64,000 bases of DNA from Paracoccus subflavus (GCF_004310345.1 NZ_SISK01000009.1:62001-126000), one strand, 5' to 3'; positions 26,021 to 35,374 are shown, counted from the stretch's first letter. The notes: a model not told the origin generated them from the sequence alone. Translations and numbers: made by a program.

Positions 26021-26893
26021 TCACTGGCCCCCCTCGGCATCGACCTTGCCGTCGCCATAGCGATAGCCGTTCAGCACCACGCCCAGGATATTGGTATATT
26101 CGCCCACCTCGCGTTCGCAACTGTCCAGGTCGCCATAGCGGGTCTCGTCGGCGCGGGCCAGGATCAGGGCGCAGTCCACATGCTGCAGGAACGCCCGCGC
26201 GTCGTCGCCGATCAGGATCGACGGCAGGTCGAAGATCAGGAGGTCGGGGGCATAGTCGGCCTGAATCCGCGCCAAGGTGTCGCGGGTCGTTCCGGCCATC
26301 AGCAGCCTGGTGGGGTCCATCTGCGGTTCGCCCGACAGGACCAACGCCAGGTTCGGCCCGAGCCGGTGCCCGTGTTCCGCCATGCTGCGCTCCCCGCTCA
26401 GCAGCGGCGCGATCGACGGTGGTTGCGGCAGTCCCAGCTTTTCGGCCACCGCGGGCGCGCGCAGATCGAAATCGAACAGCATCGACCGCAGTTCGGGCTG
26501 CCGGCCAAGCGCCAGGGCCAGGTTCACCGCCGTTGTGGTCTTGCCGCAGCTGGGCAACGGCGAGGTGACGGCCAGCCTCCGCCATCCGTTCTGGCGCATC
26601 TGGTACAGGATCTTGGTGCGCAGCACGTCGAAGGGGGTCGATTCCAGCGAGGCGCTTTGCGACAGGATGCGCGACCGGATCAGGGTCGCCTGATCCAGTT
26701 CGACCGGCGGCAGGGCCTGCCACAGGGCGTCCGTGCCCATGGGCGGATGGGCCGGGGCCCGTCCTTCGGCGGGTTGGGTCGATGTGACGGACAGGGCCTG
26801 CGGGGCCGGGGCTTGCGGCGCCGAAGCGATGTCGCCGCGCTCGGCCTCGCGCTTCTTGCGCGCGATCTCGATGGCGGCTTGCAGCTTTTCCAT
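26021..26893 (-). CDS. CpsD/CapB-like P-loop ATPase (XrtA/EPS-associated tyrosine-kinase family)
   Basis: 290 residues. A basic, helical N-terminus (MEKLQAAIEIARKKREAERG) and a Pro/Ala linker precede the ATPase domain. TPFDVLRTKILYQM is the family marker before the Walker A (SPLPSCGKTTTAVNLALAL), then Walker A' (MLFDFDLRAP) and Walker B-like LLIFDLPSIL. Usual BY-kinases have PGEGKS in Walker A, DADLR in A' and a C-terminal Tyr cluster; here Walker A reads PSCGKT and the tail (VLNGYRYGDGKVDAEGG) has no Tyr cluster. It therefore probably regulates chain length or export by ATP cycling rather than by a multi-Tyr tail. It follows the Wzz-like gene by 21 bases. Confidence 0.83.
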   Translation of the reverse strand: MEKLQAAIEIARKKREAERGDIASAPQAPAPQALSVTSTQPAEGRAPAHPPMGTDALWQALPPVELDQATLIRSRILSQSASLESTPFDVLRTKILYQMRQNGWRRLAVTSPLPSCGKTTTAVNLALALGRQPELRSMLFDFDLRAPAVAEKLGLPQPPSIAPLLSGERSMAEHGHRLGPNLALVLSGEPQMDPTRLLMAGTTRDTLARIQADYAPDLLIFDLPSILIGDDARAFLQHVDCALILARADETRYGDLDSCEREVGEYTNILGVVLNGYRYGDGKVDAEGGQ

Positions 26894-26914
26894 GCGTGGG
26901 CTTCCTTTGTGGCC

Positions 26915-28435
26915 TTATCCCAGACCCAGGCGGGTGACGATCTTCTGCGCCAGGATGTCCAGCGGCATGTACTGGGTATGCAGGGCCCACAAGCCCAGCG
27001 GAATGACGATCAACACGGCCAGGATCGCCGACAGCCGATAGATGCGGCGGCGGCGACGCTCGGCCCGGCCCTCGATAAAGGGAATCACGGCCAGCGGGGT
27101 GATCTGGAACCGCGACCGCAACTCGGCCGGGCGACGGACGGCGTTGTTCAAAAGCTCCATCAGGGCAAAGAACCCGCCCGCCAGCGCCATGCCCAGGGCA
27201 ATTCCCGCCAGCGCGATCTTCTGGCGGTTGGGCCCCGAGGGACGGCTGGGGACGCTGGCCGCCTCGATCACGGTGATGCGCTGGCCCTGGGACGAGGTTT
27301 CCACCCGTTCGATCTGCCGGGCCTGATCCAGGCTGGCCACGGCGGCATTGTAGCGGGCCTGGATGTTCTGCTGGTCGCGTTCCAGCGACCCGAGCGCGAT
27401 GGCATTGGCGGCCGTCGCGCTGATCGAGGCGGCCAGCGCCTCCAATTCGGCATAGGCCTGGGTGCGTTCGTTTTCCAGCGTCGCCACGCGGCTGTCGATC
27501 TGCGACAGGTTCACGTCGAGCAGCGAATTGCCGGTGCTGTCGCCGTCCTCGGAGGGGCCCTGCGCCTGAATCGAGCTCTCGACATTGGCGATGCGGCTGC
27601 GCAGGGCGCGCACGCGGGGGCTGTCCTCGGCATAAACCCCCAGGACCGAGTTCAATTCGGACTGAAGGGCCGCCAGTTGCTGCTGTTCGGGGGTCTGGGG
27701 CGCGGCGGTGGCCTGGATGCTGCCGGTCTGTTCGAACAGGCGCACCATTTCCGTCCGCTGCGCCTGAAGCACAGCCAGATCGCTGTCAAGCCGGGCCACC
27801 CGTTCCTGAAGCAGCGACTGGCGGCTTTGGCGGTATTCCAGGTTCTCGGGCAGGGCGTCGCTGTTGGCGCGCTTGAATTCCAGGATCAGCGCATTCTGCC
27901 GGTCCAGATCCTGGGCCAGACGATCGACCTCCTGCTGGAAGAAGGCCAGGCGGTTTTCGGCCACGCCCACGCGGTTGCGGGTGTTCGTGCCCAGGATCAG
28001 CGTGGTGTATTCGTTGACCACGGCCGCAGCCGTGCGCGGATTTTCCGAGGTGAAGCCGACCTGCATCATGGTCGCCTCGTCCCGTCCGCCGGACCGGGTG
28101 ACGCGGGTATCGCTGCGCATCAGGGCGATGCGTTCGTCCACCGTCAACGTGCTGTCCTCGCCGAACACGTTCAGCTTGTTGGCCACGTCGATCAGGTTGG
28201 CGCGGGTCAGCAACTGCTGTTCGATGACCTGAAGCATCTCGGAGGCCGAGTCGGTGGTGGTTTCGCGTCCGTCCAGGATGCGGGGGTTTTCCACCAGCAG
28301 CCGGGCCGAAGCCGAATAGGTGGATGGGGCACGGATCGCCCAGACCGCGCCGAATGCCGAGCAGATGATCAGCAGCGCCAGCATCACCGGCAGGCGCCGC
28401 ATCAGAAGGGACCAGTAGAAGCGAAGGTCGATCAT
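26915..28435 (-). CDS. Wzz-like chain-length determinant / polysaccharide co-polymerase
   Basis: 506 residues. Two flanking transmembrane helices (about 17-35 and 411-428, with a further one near 462-480) enclose a long periplasmic coiled-coil region rich in Q, E, R and A (about 150-370). N-terminal Wzz features are visible: FYWSLLMRRLPVMLALL, then TYSASARLLVENPRI. The C-terminal P.RPSGPNRQK before the second helix is the usual PxxPxxP-type motif. This family (PCP-2, PEP-CTERM-associated chain-length type) sets polymer length and pairs with the kinase-like ATPase, here encoded separately just downstream. The start overlaps the upstream ATPase stop (28432-28435). Confidence 0.88.
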   Translation of the reverse strand: MIDLRFYWSLLMRRLPVMLALLIICSAFGAVWAIRAPSTYSASARLLVENPRILDGRETTTDSASEMLQVIEQQLLTRANLIDVANKLNVFGEDSTLTVDERIALMRSDTRVTRSGGRDEATMMQVGFTSENPRTAAAVVNEYTTLILGTNTRNRVGVAENRLAFFQQEVDRLAQDLDRQNALILEFKRANSDALPENLEYRQSRQSLLQERVARLDSDLAVLQAQRTEMVRLFEQTGSIQATAAPQTPEQQQLAALQSELNSVLGVYAEDSPRVRALRSRIANVESSIQAQGPSEDGDSTGNSLLDVNLSQIDSRVATLENERTQAYAELEALAASISATAANAIALGSLERDQQNIQARYNAAVASLDQARQIERVETSSQGQRITVIEAASVPSRPSGPNRQKIALAGIALGMALAGGFFALMELLNNAVRRPAELRSRFQITPLAVIPFIEGRAERRRRRIYRLSAILAVLIVIPLGLWALHTQYMPLDILAQKIVTRLGLG

Positions 28436-29367
28436 GTCGCGTCCCGCTTGACCTCTTGCTCATGGGCCAGAACCAGCCTTGCGGGGCGGTCGGCCATGGG
28501 GGGAACGCCCGCGGGGGATTCGGGCGGGGTGGGTTCGGCGGCGGTCAGGATCAGGCCGTCGCGCAGCAATTCATCGACGATGTCCACGCCCACCACGCGG
28601 CGGCCCGAGGCAGCGCCATAGACCAGTGCCAGATCGGCGATCTTGTTGATCATCCGCGGCACGCCCCGCGCTTCGTGATGGATGCGGGTGCAGGCGGCGG
28701 CGTCGATCTCGAACCCGGTGCCGCCGGCCTTTTGCAGGCGGTGGTGGACATAGGCGGCCGAGGTTTCGGCATCGAAGCTGCCCAGATGAAAGGTGGCGCT
28801 GACCCGCTGGGCGAATTGGCGCAGTTCGGGGCGGGTGATGATGTCGCGCAGTTCGGGCTGTCCCAGCAGGATCAGTTGCAGCAGTTCGTCCGTGCCCGAG
28901 TTGATGTTGGTCAGCATCCGCAGTTCTTCCAGCGTTTCGGCGCCCAGGTTCTGCGCCTCGTCGAAGATCAGAACCACCAGCCGGCCGGCGGCGTATTCGG
29001 ACAGAACGAAATCCTGGAAGGTCTGGAACATGTCCACATAATCGGCGCCCGGCGGGGTGCCGATGTCGAAGGCATTGAGAATCCAGCGCAGCAGATCGCC
29101 CCGGTCGCCCCTGGCGTTGGAGATGAGCCCCACCCGCGTGTCGGAATCGACCCGTCTCAGCAAGGCCTGGATCAGGGTGGTCTTGCCCGCCCCCACCTCG
29201 CCCGTGACGACCGTCAGGGGCGCGCGGGTCATGAGCCCGTATTCCAGAACGGCAAAAGCCTTGCGATGCCGGTCCGACCAGAACAGCATCTGCGGGTCCG
29301 GCAGGATCGAGAACGGACGAACCGTGAAGCCGTAATGGTCTAGATAGAACTGGCTCAAACGGAACAC
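28432..29367 (-). CDS. ExeA/GspA-type AAA ATPase of the exosortase-EPS locus
   Basis: About 311 residues. FYLDHYGFTVRPFSILPDPQMLFWS is the standard opening of the PEP-CTERM-associated ATPase family, then Walker A (TGEVGAGKTTL), Walker B (LVVLIFDEAQNL), and the C-terminal AAA lid with RGVPRMINKIADLALVYG. In exosortase-type EPS loci this ATPase accompanies the chain-length and kinase genes, as here. The conserved domain begins a few residues after 29367 (GTG) or 29358 (TTG with GGGG upstream); no ATG is well placed and the frame runs on to 29565 through a poorly conserved, Arg-rich part. The exact start is uncertain. Confidence 0.84.
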   Translation of the reverse strand: MFRLSQFYLDHYGFTVRPFSILPDPQMLFWSDRHRKAFAVLEYGLMTRAPLTVVTGEVGAGKTTLIQALLRRVDSDTRVGLISNARGDRGDLLRWILNAFDIGTPPGADYVDMFQTFQDFVLSEYAAGRLVVLIFDEAQNLGAETLEELRMLTNINSGTDELLQLILLGQPELRDIITRPELRQFAQRVSATFHLGSFDAETSAAYVHHRLQKAGGTGFEIDAAACTRIHHEARGVPRMINKIADLALVYGAASGRRVVGVDIVDELLRDGLILTAAEPTPPESPAGVPPMADRPARLVLAHEQEVKRDAT

Positions 29368-29764
29368 ACCCCGGAAAACGCTTGGGATCGCTATACCCCT
29401 GCGCGCCGGACTTTGCCAGTCTGACAACCGTGCCAGACGGCCGAACTGCATAAAAGTGAAGCCACCGCTGCGAATCGGACCGGCAGCAAACGGAAATCGC
29501 CCGGTGCCGGCAGGGTCTCGCGCTGCGGGGCAGTGCCGGGACATTCCTGCATCCTGAAGGCGCACGATGCAAGCATCCGTGCCGGAAAGCCGGTTGCTCG
29601 CGCAAAGTTTTAATCAATTTTTAATCTAAGTGTTCTGATCGACGAAACCTCATGCTACCCTTTGGTCGTTGTGCGTCGCGGTACCCGGACAGGGGTTGTG
29701 CTGTCCGGTTTGCCGGAACGGCCGTTCGCCCCGCCGCATGACCACGTTTCATGGTGTGTCCTCG
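29368..29764. promoter_or_regulatory. Divergent promoter region between the chain-length operon and the ExoY/export operon
   Basis: About 400 bases between divergent operons. 29600-29660 is AT-rich and contains the phased repeat listed at 29608-29626. I see no perfect -35/-10 pair. The region probably coordinates the leftward (ATPase-Wzz-kinase) and rightward (ExoY-TPR-Wza-barrel) operons. Confidence 0.5.
29608..29626. repeat. Phased AT-rich direct repeat (TTTTAATC x2)
   Basis: TTTTAATC at 29608-29615 recurs at 29619-29626, an 11-base period equal to one helical turn. It lies in the divergent promoter region and could be a repressor or activator site. MucR/RosR-type regulators of EPS in Alphaproteobacteria bind AT-rich sites, but assignment to them is only a guess. 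Confidence 0.35.
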
Positions 29765-30466
29765 ATGGAGGGACTGTTGACGATCAATTCGCGCATGACC
29801 GATTTCAATCCCGACATGGTGGTCCCGGAACTGGGGCGGGGCGACACCAGGGACGGATTGGGCTTTTATCGGAACGGGGCCAAGCGGTCCGTCGAGACGC
29901 TGCTGGTTCTGCTGACCGCGCCCGTGACCTTTCCGCTGATTCTTCTTCTGGCGTTGCTGATCGCCTGTGACGGGGGCAATCCGTTCTTCGTGCAGAAGCG
30001 TCTTGGCCGGAACCGGCAGGTGTTCTGCATCTGGAAGCTGCGCACCATGGTCGTGGGCGCCGAGCGCCGTCTTCAGGCCCACCTGGACAGCGACCCCGAG
30101 GCGCGCCGCCAGTGGAACAGCACCCAGAAGCTGAAGCGCGATCCCCGCATCACCCGGATCGGATGGCTTCTGCGCAAGACCTCGCTGGACGAGCTACCGC
30201 AGCTTCTGAACGTGCTGAACGGCACCATGTCGCTGGTCGGCCCGCGCCCCATGATGATCGGCCAGCGGCATCTGTATCACGGCCGGGCCTATTACCGGCT
30301 GCGTCCGGGGATCACCGGTTTGTGGCAGATCTCGGCAAGAAACGAGTCGGAATTTGTTGCAAGGGTGCGCTATGATGAGCATTATCACCGCGACCTGTCC
30401 GGATGGCTGGATCTGAAGATTCTGGCGCGAACGGTTGTGGTGGTTCTGCGCGGCACCGGATACTGA
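29765..30466 (+). CDS. ExoY/WcaJ-family initiating sugar transferase (undecaprenyl-phosphate)
   Basis: About 233 residues. One N-terminal transmembrane segment (TLLVLLTAPVTFPLILLLALLIA), then the polyprenyl-phosphate sugar-1-phosphate transferase core: FFVQKRLGRNRQVFCIWKLRTM, the D-E-L-P motif (TSLDELPQLLNVLNG), MSLVGPRPMM, RPGITGLWQ and the C-terminal YDEHY..D...WLDLKIL. It lacks the four extra N-terminal helices of WbaP, so it is ExoY-like. It loads the first sugar phosphate on undecaprenyl phosphate, starting repeat synthesis. ATG at 29765 is used; a TTG at 29777 just after GGAGGGA is an equally plausible start, and frames reach 29669. Confidence 0.87.
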   Translation: MEGLLTINSRMTDFNPDMVVPELGRGDTRDGLGFYRNGAKRSVETLLVLLTAPVTFPLILLLALLIACDGGNPFFVQKRLGRNRQVFCIWKLRTMVVGAERRLQAHLDSDPEARRQWNSTQKLKRDPRITRIGWLLRKTSLDELPQLLNVLNGTMSLVGPRPMMIGQRHLYHGRAYYRLRPGITGLWQISARNESEFVARVRYDEHYHRDLSGWLDLKILARTVVVVLRGTGY

Positions 30467-30538
30467 GGTCGCGTCCCTTCCGTTGCGGGCTGTCAGAAGG
30501 CAGCCGGCGGCGCCCAACGCGACGAGACCCTTTCGATC

Positions 30539-33133
30539 ATGACTTTCGACGTTTCCTTCCGCGCCGACCCCGTCCGTCGGGGCAAGCGCCTCTTGCTTTC
30601 CACGGTTCTGGTCGCGGGGCTTGGCCTGTCACTTGCGGGATGCAAGTCAACGGCCGAAAAGGCGGACGAGTATTACCAGTCTGGCTTGCAACTGCTTGAC
30701 CAGGGCGACACGGACCGGGCCATCGTCCAGTTCCGCAACGTCTTCGACCTTGACGGCACTCACTACGAGGCCCGCAAGGCCCTGGCCGAGGTTCACCGCC
30801 AGCGGGGCGAGACCAGCCAGGCCTACAGCCAGTATCTGCGCCTGGCCGAGCAATATCCCGACGACCTGCCGGTGCGGATCGCGCTGGCGCGCATGGCCTT
30901 TGACGCCCAGCAGGGCGACGAGTTCGAGCGTCACGCCACCCGCGCCGTCGAAATCGCCCCCCAGGACATCGAGGTCCAGGTTCTGGACCTGACCCGCCAG
31001 TTCCGCGCCGCCACCCAGGCCGAGGACGCGGACGAGCGCGCCCGACTGGCCGAGGAGGCGGTCCGGCTGGCCGCGGAACGTCCCGACGATCCCCTGCTGA
31101 TCGGCATCCTTCTGGACCGGGCGGCATCCTCGGGCGATCTGGACGAGGCCGACCGGCTGACCGCGCGCCTGCTGGAGCTGCAGCCCGACAATCCGCAGCG
31201 CTATATGCAGCGGCTGGCCCTGCTGGCAGAGCGGCAGGACAACCCCGCCATCGAGGCGCATCTGCGCGCCACCATCGAGCAGTTTCCCGAAAACACCCAG
31301 GCCAAGGCGGATCTGGTCCGATTCTACATGTCCCAGGGCCAGCCCGAAAAGGCCGAGGATTTCCTGCGCGAACTGGCCGCCGCCGCGCCCCCTGACAATC
31401 CCGCCCCCGGCGCCGATCTGGTCCGCTTTGTCGAATTGCAGCGCGGCGTCGATGCCGCGCGGGCCGAAGTAGACCGCATCATTGCCGAAGGTGGCGATCC
31501 CGTGCTGTTCCGCACCCTGCGCGCGGGCTATGATTTCCAGGCCGGCAAGCGCAACGAGGCGATTGCCGAGATCCGGGCCGTCCTCGAGGGCGTGACGGAA
31601 CCCACCGACGCATCGCGCGACGTGCGCGTACAGCTTGCCCGGATGCTGGTGGAAACCGGCGATGCGGCGGGCGCCCGCCAGCAGGTCGATGAGGTGCTGG
31701 CCGAGAATGCCGGCCATCCTGGCGCGCTCAAGCTGAAATCGGCCTGGGATATCCAGACCGACCGGGTGGACGATGCCGTCCTGTCGCTGCGCGCCGTTCT
31801 GGATCAGGCCCCGGAGGATGCCGAGGCGCTGAGCCTGATGGCCGATGCCTATGAACGGGCGGGCGAGCCGGATCTGGCGCGCGACTATCTGTCGCAGGCG
31901 GCCGCCGCATCCGGCAATGCCCCTGGCGAAACCCTGCGGCTGGTTTCTCGGCTTGCCGCCGAGGAACGCTGGCGTCCGGCCGAGGATGCCCTGCTGCCCG
32001 CACTGCGCCAGGCGCCCGACAATCTGGCCCTGCTTCAGGCGCTTGGGCAGGTCTATCTGGGAATGCCCGACATGCCGCGCGCCGAGGGCGTGATCACCCG
32101 CCTGCGCGAGATCGGCACCCCCGAGGCCAGTTCAGCGGCCGACCGGCTGGAACTGGGCCGTCTGGCCAGCCAGGAGGGCGAGGCCGCGGCGCTTGCCTAT
32201 CTCGAACAGCAGGCCACGGCGGCAGAGGCCGATACCGGCGCCAAGCTGGGCCTGATCCGCGCGCAACTGGCGACCGGACAGACCGCCGCCGCCCTGACGA
32301 TCGCCCGCGACATGGTTGCGGCCGATCCCGAGAGCCGTCCGGCCCGCATGGCTCTGGGTCTTGCCCAGGCGGCCAATGCCGACCTGCCCGCCGCGCGCGA
32401 CCAGTTCCAGGCGCTGGTCGCCGAACAGCCCGACGATCCGGCCCCGCATCTGGCGCTGATCCGGCTGGCGGCGCAGGAAGGCGACCTGCCCGGCGCCCTG
32501 GCGCTGAACGACCAGGCCCTTGCCGCCGCCCCGGACAACCCGGACCTGCTGTGGAGCAAGGCCGGACTGGTCGAGCGCATGGGCGACATCGACGCGGCCA
32601 TCGCGATCTATGAACAGCTTTACGCCCGTGATTCGGCTTCGATCATCGTGGCGAACAACCTGGCCAGCCTTCTGGCCACCTGGAAGTCCGAGGATCCGGC
32701 GGCGGTGGCCCGTGCCACGGCGGTCGCGCGGCGCCTGAACGACACCACCGTGCCCGCCTTCATGGACACCTATGGCTGGATCCAGCATCTGAACGGCGAC
32801 AGCCAGGCGGCGCTGCCCTATCTGGAAGGGGCGGCGCAGGGGTTGCCCGGCGATCCGATCGTGCAACTGCACCTGGGCATCGTTCAGGCTGCGGTCGGCA
32901 AGAACGACGCTGCCCGCGCACAGTTGCAAAAAGGTCTGGACATGCTGCCGGAAGGGCAGGAAGGACAGTCGGTCACCGCGGCCCGAGAGGTTCTGGCCCG
33001 CCTTGAAAACCCCGCTCCGGCCGATGCCGCCGCGCCGAACCCTGTGCCGAACCCGGCGCCCGATGACGCCGCCGCGGTGCCTGACGCGGAACCGGCCCCG
33101 GACCCCGCGCCGGCTGCCGAGGGAACGAACTGA
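30539..33133 (+). CDS. TPR-repeat lipoprotein of the exosortase/EPS system
   Basis: 864 residues. Lipoprotein signal: basic start (PVRRGKR), hydrophobic core and lipobox LAGC at about residues 32-35, so the mature protein is lipid-anchored. The rest is a chain of TPR-like helix pairs (A..Y...G....A......L...P.....A...LA) from about residue 41 to 815, ending in a Pro/Ala-rich tail. It fits the large TPR lipoproteins found in PEP-CTERM/exosortase EPS loci (PEP_TPR_lipo type), thought to help assembly or export of the polymer at the periplasmic or outer-membrane side. The ribosome-binding site is poor. The spacing to ExoY is 72 bases; to the Wza-like gene 183 bases. Confidence 0.87.
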   Translation: MTFDVSFRADPVRRGKRLLLSTVLVAGLGLSLAGCKSTAEKADEYYQSGLQLLDQGDTDRAIVQFRNVFDLDGTHYEARKALAEVHRQRGETSQAYSQYLRLAEQYPDDLPVRIALARMAFDAQQGDEFERHATRAVEIAPQDIEVQVLDLTRQFRAATQAEDADERARLAEEAVRLAAERPDDPLLIGILLDRAASSGDLDEADRLTARLLELQPDNPQRYMQRLALLAERQDNPAIEAHLRATIEQFPENTQAKADLVRFYMSQGQPEKAEDFLRELAAAAPPDNPAPGADLVRFVELQRGVDAARAEVDRIIAEGGDPVLFRTLRAGYDFQAGKRNEAIAEIRAVLEGVTEPTDASRDVRVQLARMLVETGDAAGARQQVDEVLAENAGHPGALKLKSAWDIQTDRVDDAVLSLRAVLDQAPEDAEALSLMADAYERAGEPDLARDYLSQAAAASGNAPGETLRLVSRLAAEERWRPAEDALLPALRQAPDNLALLQALGQVYLGMPDMPRAEGVITRLREIGTPEASSAADRLELGRLASQEGEAAALAYLEQQATAAEADTGAKLGLIRAQLATGQTAAALTIARDMVAADPESRPARMALGLAQAANADLPAARDQFQALVAEQPDDPAPHLALIRLAAQEGDLPGALALNDQALAAAPDNPDLLWSKAGLVERMGDIDAAIAIYEQLYARDSASIIVANNLASLLATWKSEDPAAVARATAVARRLNDTTVPAFMDTYGWIQHLNGDSQAALPYLEGAAQGLPGDPIVQLHLGIVQAAVGKNDAARAQLQKGLDMLPEGQEGQSVTAAREVLARLENPAPADAAAPNPVPNPAPDDAAAVPDAEPAPDPAPAAEGTN

Positions 33134-33316
33134 CGACAGCCCGCCTGCCGCCCTGGCCGGGCGGGCCGTCATCCCGGCCTGTGATCCTGGGGTGACAGAC
33201 CCGAAAAGTTTTCGCGCCCGGTCAACTTTCGGGCAATGACATTATGGTAACGAGTAGATCCGCACGGCAGAATGGCCCAAGGGCACGCCGTTCGGCACTG
33301 ACAAGGGGATTGATCC

Positions 33317-33925
33317 ATGACCATGCTGATGCGTTTCATTCTGGCCGCTCTGCTGGCCCTGCCGCTGGGCTTGGGCCAGGCGGCACAGGCGCAGGAATAC
33401 CGAATCCAGACCGGCGACCGCCTGATGATCGAGGTGCTGGAGGACGCGTCCTTGAACCGCACGGTTTCGGTCCTGCCGGGCGGCACCATCAACTTTCCCT
33501 ATGCGGGCAGCATCCGGGTGGCGGGCCTGTCGCCCACGGCGGTCAGCAACAGCATCAGCCAGTCGCTGTCCGGCGTCCTGGCCTCGCCTCCGACGGTGTT
33601 CGTGACGGCGATGCCGCTGGAAATGCCGCTGACCCAGACCGAACCCGAACAGGATGTGGTCAACATCTATATCATGGGTGAGGCCAGTTCCCCCGGACCC
33701 AAGGCGGTCGTGCCCGGAACCACCTTTCTGCAGGCGCTGTCGCAGGCAGGCGGGCTGACGCCCTTTGCCGCGACCAAGCGCATCCAGTTGCGCCGTGCCA
33801 CGATGCCGGGTCAGGTCATCACCGTGAACTATGCCGCCATCATGCGCGGGGCGGGCATGAACCTGGACCCCGTGCTGGTCGAGGGCGACGTGATCATCGT
33901 GCCCGAGCGTGGCCTGTTCGAATGA
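33317..33925 (+). CDS. Wza-like polysaccharide export protein
   Basis: 202 residues. Signal peptide with cleavage around AQA-QEYRIQ, no lipobox Cys. Then the export domain: YRIQTGDRLMIEVLED....RTVSVLPGGTINFPYAG and a second SLBB-like domain (VNIYIMGEASSPGPKAVVPGTTFLQALSQAGG). This is the periplasmic/outer-membrane polysaccharide export family that forms the translocon with the chain-length protein. It is shorter than E. coli Wza and non-acylated, a form common in exosortase loci where an outer-membrane barrel is supplied separately. The next gene overlaps (ATGA) and is such a barrel. Confidence 0.88.
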   Translation: MTMLMRFILAALLALPLGLGQAAQAQEYRIQTGDRLMIEVLEDASLNRTVSVLPGGTINFPYAGSIRVAGLSPTAVSNSISQSLSGVLASPPTVFVTAMPLEMPLTQTEPEQDVVNIYIMGEASSPGPKAVVPGTTFLQALSQAGGLTPFAATKRIQLRRATMPGQVITVNYAAIMRGAGMNLDPVLVEGDVIIVPERGLFE

Positions 33926-35259
33926 TTGCAGCGATGCGGCAGTGCCGGACGGCGGCGGGTCTGGCAGGGCTTCTGGCTCTGCTTCCCCTTGCGGCCAGCG
34001 GGCAGGATGACGATGCCCTGGCCCCCGAGGCCCGGCTGACGGTGGGTCAGCAGATCGCGGTCGAGGACGGCAATCTGATCGGCATCACACCCCTGGATCT
34101 GTCGCTGCGCACCGGCACCCGCGCCCAGACGCTGCAAATCACCCTGTCGGCCCCGTTCCGCCTGAACGATCCGCAAGAAAGCCGCAGCTTTGCCCTGGGC
34201 GATCCTCTGGCGCGGCTGCTGTACCGCCGGGGCGCCCGCAATTCCGCCATCGAGGCCGAATTCGGCTATCGCGAGACCGATCTGGAACGCGAGATTTTCT
34301 TCGACGACCTGTCCAACGAATTTCTGGTCGTGGATGGCGGGCGGGTGGCCCAGACGGACGCGCGCATGACCTATGTGTTCGGCACCCAGGCGCCGCTGGG
34401 CGGGGAATTGGGCCTGTTCTGGGTCCGGCGCGACTATAGCGGCACCACCTCGCCCGATCTCACGGACAGCGAAACCCGCCGGGCCAACCTGGCCATCTAT
34501 CTGGAGCCGACCCCTCTGATCCGGGGCCGCATCGTGGCTGGTTCCAGCCGCACCGAGGAGGACGACGGGTCGGAAAGCCGGTCGGACCGGATCGGCGTGG
34601 GCGCCGCGATGCAGGTGGACAAGGTCACGAACCTGGACGTGGAGCTGGCCCGCACCAACATCCGCCGCGATGAGCCGAACGGCAACGAGACGGCCGAGGG
34701 GCCGTCGATCCGCCTGGGGCTGACCCGGTCGCGGCCCCTGGGCGACTGGTCGCTGTCCTTTGCGTCGGACCCCGGAACGGCGGGTCGCCGCGAGAACCTG
34801 ACGGTCGGCCGCAGCCTGGACCTGCGCCGCTTTACGCTGTCGGGCCAGGTCGGCGTGACACGCTTCAACGGCAACTACGATCCGGTCTTCCAGATCGCCT
34901 ATCGCCAGCAGGTCAACCGCCTGTCCACCGTTCAGGCGTCCCTGCGCCGCGCCGGTGTCACCGACAACGACGGCGACGAGGCGCTGAGCACGGACCTGTC
35001 CGCAAGCGTCAGCAGGCAGTTGTCCGAGGTGTCCAGCATCGGCGCCAACATCCGCTATCGCGAGAGCGAGGTGCAGTCGGGCGACAGCCTGGACGCGCGG
35101 TCGGTGTCGTTCGGGCTGGACTACAGCCGCGCCCTGCCGGCCGATTTCGCGCTGGTGGCGGGCGCCAACATCATCCGCAGCAAGAACAGCAACGGCACGC
35201 GCGAAGACGAGGAGCGCGTCTATCTGGGCGTGAACCGCAGCTTCGATTTCCTGCGCTGA
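33922..35259 (+). CDS. Outer-membrane beta-barrel protein of the exosortase/EPS export operon
   Basis: 445 residues. Signal peptide (AGLLALLPLAASG-QDDD), followed by alternating hydrophobic/polar stretches of 8-12 residues separated by polar turns, and ending FDFLR, consistent with a beta-barrel of around 16 strands. It resembles the PEP-CTERM-associated outer-membrane family that accompanies TPR lipoprotein and Wza-like genes. Likely role: the outer-membrane pore for the polymer. Starts in an ATGA overlap with the Wza-like gene. Confidence 0.78.
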   Translation: MIAAMRQCRTAAGLAGLLALLPLAASGQDDDALAPEARLTVGQQIAVEDGNLIGITPLDLSLRTGTRAQTLQITLSAPFRLNDPQESRSFALGDPLARLLYRRGARNSAIEAEFGYRETDLEREIFFDDLSNEFLVVDGGRVAQTDARMTYVFGTQAPLGGELGLFWVRRDYSGTTSPDLTDSETRRANLAIYLEPTPLIRGRIVAGSSRTEEDDGSESRSDRIGVGAAMQVDKVTNLDVELARTNIRRDEPNGNETAEGPSIRLGLTRSRPLGDWSLSFASDPGTAGRRENLTVGRSLDLRRFTLSGQVGVTRFNGNYDPVFQIAYRQQVNRLSTVQASLRRAGVTDNDGDEALSTDLSASVSRQLSEVSSIGANIRYRESEVQSGDSLDARSVSFGLDYSRALPADFALVAGANIIRSKNSNGTREDEERVYLGVNRSFDFLR

Positions 35260-35374
35260 CCGCCTGCGCTGACCGTCAGGGGCGGACGCCGGAGGGTTCC
35301 GCGGCCGCAGGGCGGTGTCAGCACGGAACGACGGTTGTCGTGCGGAAATCCGGCCGGATCGAATGCGGCACAGG

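Noticed and set aside
25919..28621. Very long plus-strand open frame opposite the chain-length and kinase genes
   Set aside because: It is the mirror of real minus-strand genes with strong motifs; its translation is a biased Gly/Arg/Gln/His-rich sequence without domains, a common artefact of GC-rich coding DNA.
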